Shown in pieces: positions 62,553-64,000 of a stretch of 64,000 nucleotides of DNA; within the stretch, counting starts at the first letter, position 1; each line of letters starts with the position of its first letter. Source of the DNA: Devosia sp. MC521 (GTDB lineage Bacteria; Pseudomonadota; Alphaproteobacteria; Rhizobiales; Devosiaceae); contig NZ_CP059902.1 in the NCBI RefSeq assembly GCF_014127105.1, forward strand, positions 1,769,001 to 1,833,000. The letters run 5' to 3'. The position numbers and the translations under genes are program-made. The notes beneath the pieces are model-generated. The model saw nothing but the letters and a program-made list of their open reading frames with translations. It searched no databases and was not told the DNA's origin.

Positions 62553-62575
62553 ATCACCCGGTCAAGCCGGGTGAT
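62553..62575. repeat. Second REP-like palindrome
   Basis: ATCACCCGG / CCGGGTGAT around TCAAG, 25 bases after copy B of the first palindrome and of identical geometry (9-base arms, 5-base loop). The pair looks like a double REP unit. Confidence 0.7.
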
Positions 62576-62649
62576 GACGATGGGAAAGAATGCCTGCTCA
62601 CGTTTACTGAGACAGTTCGGCCGGGCTCTCTACTACACTAGTCCCACAA

Positions 62650-62757
62650 AGGCCCCCTCACCCGGCCTTTGGTCGACCAAGCCATTCGAGCATAGCTCTC
62701 ATGGCCTTCTCACCTAAAATCATCCCACAAGGATGGTTTTACCTCCGGCCGGCTCGA
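62650..62757. repeat. Direct repeat copy 1
   Basis: About 108 bases starting AGGCCCCCTCACCCG and ending near CTCCGGCCGGCTC; 85-90% or more identical by eye to copy 2 at 63009. It includes an AAAATCATCC / GGATGGTTTT hairpin in which one pair has become G-T. Confidence 0.8.
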
Positions 62758-62816
62758 AGCCCCCAGAGGGAAAGGTAAAGAAGCGTGCGGGGAGGTGAAA
62801 GAGCGGGAGTGAAGTT

Positions 62817-62984
62817 TCCCCCACCCAACCTCCCCCTGAAAAGGGGGAGGAGTAAGAAAGTGTAGGCCGAGAGAACACGCTACGTCAGCCGACTGAACTC
62901 TAATGCGTGGACCGGTGAGAACTGTGCACGCCGAACGAACGCGGTCTGTCCCTCCCTCGCTTGCGGGGGAGGTTAGGTGGGGGA
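62817..62984. repeat. Long-spaced inverted repeat
   Basis: A 20-base arm at 62817-62836 (TCCCCCACCCAACCTCCCCC) and its complement at 62965-62984 with one mismatch, separated by 128 bases. Inner hairpins CCTCCCCC / GGGGGAGG (62829-62850) and a Gly-rich-like CCTCCC / GGGAGG (62950-62972) give it the same plan as the composite palindrome at 41826-41972. Confidence 0.7.
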
Positions 62985-63008
62985 TTGGCACTGGGCTGAT
63001 CCTGCGGA

Positions 63009-63116
63009 GGCCCCCTCACCCGCCCGTCGGCCGACCAAGCCATTCGAGCATAGCTCTCATGGCCTTCTCACCTAAAATCATCCCACAGGGATGATTTTAC
63101 CTCCGGCCAGCTGAAG
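63009..63116. repeat. Direct repeat copy 2, overlapping transposase 3' end
   Basis: Second copy of the 108-base element, 359 bases after copy 1. Its hairpin AAAATCATCCC / GGGATGATTTT (63074-63098, loop ACA) is perfect and is T-rich at both ends, so it could terminate transcription from either side. The extended transposase frame stops inside this copy. Confidence 0.8.
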
Positions 63117-64000
63117 ACCCGCAAGAACTGGCTCGCTGAGCCTGCGGCTGCGATTGTGGTCGTCTGATTTCCGTGTTTGAGCAGATTTGGCGCGGCGTTT
63201 GGCGATCGGCGGTGCCCATTGACGGCGTTTCCCGGTCATCCGGGCAGACTCATGGCGCGGTTGCGCGCTTTTCGTGGAAGACGAGGCGGTCGGTTGTAGG
63301 TAGGCCAGATTGGCCAAGGTGAGTTTGGCCTCGGCCCGTGCAATGCCGATGGTGCGGATGAACAGACCGAACCGGTTCTTCTGATGAGCGAAGACATGCT
63401 CGACCCTGGCACGTATCGCGGACTTGGCCGCATTGGCCCGTGCGGTCGCGATCGGCATCGGCTTGCCCTTGGGCTTGCGTCGATGAATGCGGCTGGTCAG
63501 CATACGATCAGCCAGCCAGGCCTCATTGCTCTGTGATCTGTAGGCGCTGTCGGCCCAGACCTCGCTGCCGGTGTTTTCCCGATCGATCACATGGCGCAGC
63601 ATCCGGCCGTCAGGATGGGAGGCGGAGGTCACCGCTGCAGCCCGGATGAAGCCATAGCGCCGGTCGATGCTGATGTGACTTTTATAGCCGAACACCGGAG
63701 TGGCGATCATGGGCAGGGGCGAGCCGTCTGGCCGGTAGCGCACCTTGCCGCCGATCTTGAGCGTCCAGCGGGCGTCGGTATCCTTCTGTGCGGCTTTAGC
63801 CGGCTCGTTCGGCCAGATCTCGTCAGCCGACTGGCCTGCCTTGATGGCCTCCCGCTCGCCATCGGTATTGCGCTGTTTGGGTGCCGGCACCAGCGAAGCA
63901 TCCACGATCTGCCCCGACATCGGGATGTAACCCTTCTTGTGCAGTTGCCAGTCGAACGCCTTCATCACCCGCTTGAGCGTGCCGGTCTGGGTCATGCGGT
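63078..64000 (-). pseudogene. IS5-family transposase, frameshifted, 5' end outside window
   Basis: Minus-strand DDE transposase of the IS5 family, open through the window edge. Conserved parts are DASLVPAPKQRNTDGE (first Asp), EVWADSAYRS (second Asp) and RARVEHVFAHQKNRFG (Glu). After TLANLAY the visible frame changes to an unrelated Ser/Arg-rich tail of about 65 residues ending at 63078. In the neighbouring frame the sequence continues TTDRLVFHEKRATAP and stops at 63250, which is the usual end of such transposases. A 1-base loss (or 2-base gain) near 63290-63300 explains this. The IS right end should lie between about 63118 and 63250; terminal repeats were not identified. Confidence 0.87.

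Larger units (their letters stand above)
62294..63077. repeat. Repeat-rich non-coding region next to IS5-type element
   Basis: About 780 bases with no supported gene. It contains REP-like palindromes (62505-62527 and 62553-62575), a 20-base inverted repeat (62817-62836 with 62965-62984, one mismatch), and two direct copies of a ~108-base element (62650-62757 and 63009-63116). The clustering looks like an accumulation site for small repeats at the edge of a mobile element. Confidence 0.8.

Noticed and set aside
62294-63116. A possible CRISPR array in the repeat-rich region
   Set aside because: Repeats are few, long and palindromic with irregular spacing; there are no regular 24-40-base repeats with unique spacers and no cas genes.

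Overview
The window looks like a chromosomal segment of an alphaproteobacterium of the order Hyphomicrobiales, most like Devosia or a close relative. The evidence is the core gene order at the left end (RNase R, a DUF983 protein, ribosomal protein L33, PleD, DivK, a DUF3572 protein, a zinc-finger DinB), the divK-pleD pair, the codon use, and the density of ABC importers. This placement is inference from gene content; no marker comparison was possible.

Layout. 1-10.96 kb is housekeeping: RNA decay (rnr), L33, cell-cycle and c-di-GMP signalling (pleD, divK), translesion polymerase (dinB), a RidA-like protein, a probably 3'-truncated acyltransferase-like gene, a HIT protein, a DUF1275 membrane protein, a SulP anion transporter and a DUF2798 protein. 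From 11.5 to 56.9 kb the window is almost entirely transport and catabolism, with five complete ABC importers: a peptide/nickel-class importer (11.5-17.2 kb); a spermidine/putrescine-class importer co-transcribed with an M28-like peptidase, an SDR, a ketopantoate-reductase-like protein and a TauE-type exporter (21.4-29.7 kb), divergent from an Lrp regulator, a gamma-glutamyltransferase and a quinone-reductase-like gene; a sugar importer whose two permeases are fused in one 653-residue protein, with a GntR regulator, an enolase-superfamily dehydratase and an RraA-type aldolase (29.7-37.4 kb); a second sugar importer led by a LacI regulator and an FAD oxidoreductase and ending in an uncharacterised TIM-barrel-like protein (37.9-45.5 kb); and a ribose-class importer with mutarotase, aldose dehydrogenase, lactonase and acid-sugar dehydratase genes, which reads as a non-phosphorylative L-fucose/6-deoxysugar oxidation pathway (49.0-57.9 kb). 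Within each set, stop/start overlaps (ATGA, TAATG) or short gaps argue for operons.

The right end holds a tRNA-Asp with a clear promoter, a second SulP transporter, an alpha/beta-hydrolase gene broken by an in-frame TAA, an orphan all-helical protein, and a repeat-rich stretch next to a frameshifted IS5-family transposase that runs off the window.

Most unusual items: (1) an autotransporter gene (45.6-48.5 kb) interrupted exactly at a run of 13 G, the hallmark of slipped-strand phase variation, and carrying a further in-frame TAA in the barrel domain; (2) the fused ABC permease; (3) an inverted repeat directly after the solute-binding-protein gene in all five ABC loci; (4) a peptidase-centred uptake operon whose M28-like enzyme lacks the expected catalytic Glu motif; (5) an unassigned TIM-barrel-like enzyme locked into a sugar-transport operon; (6) palindromic operators next to regulators of these loci. 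No CRISPR array, prophage or integrase was seen.
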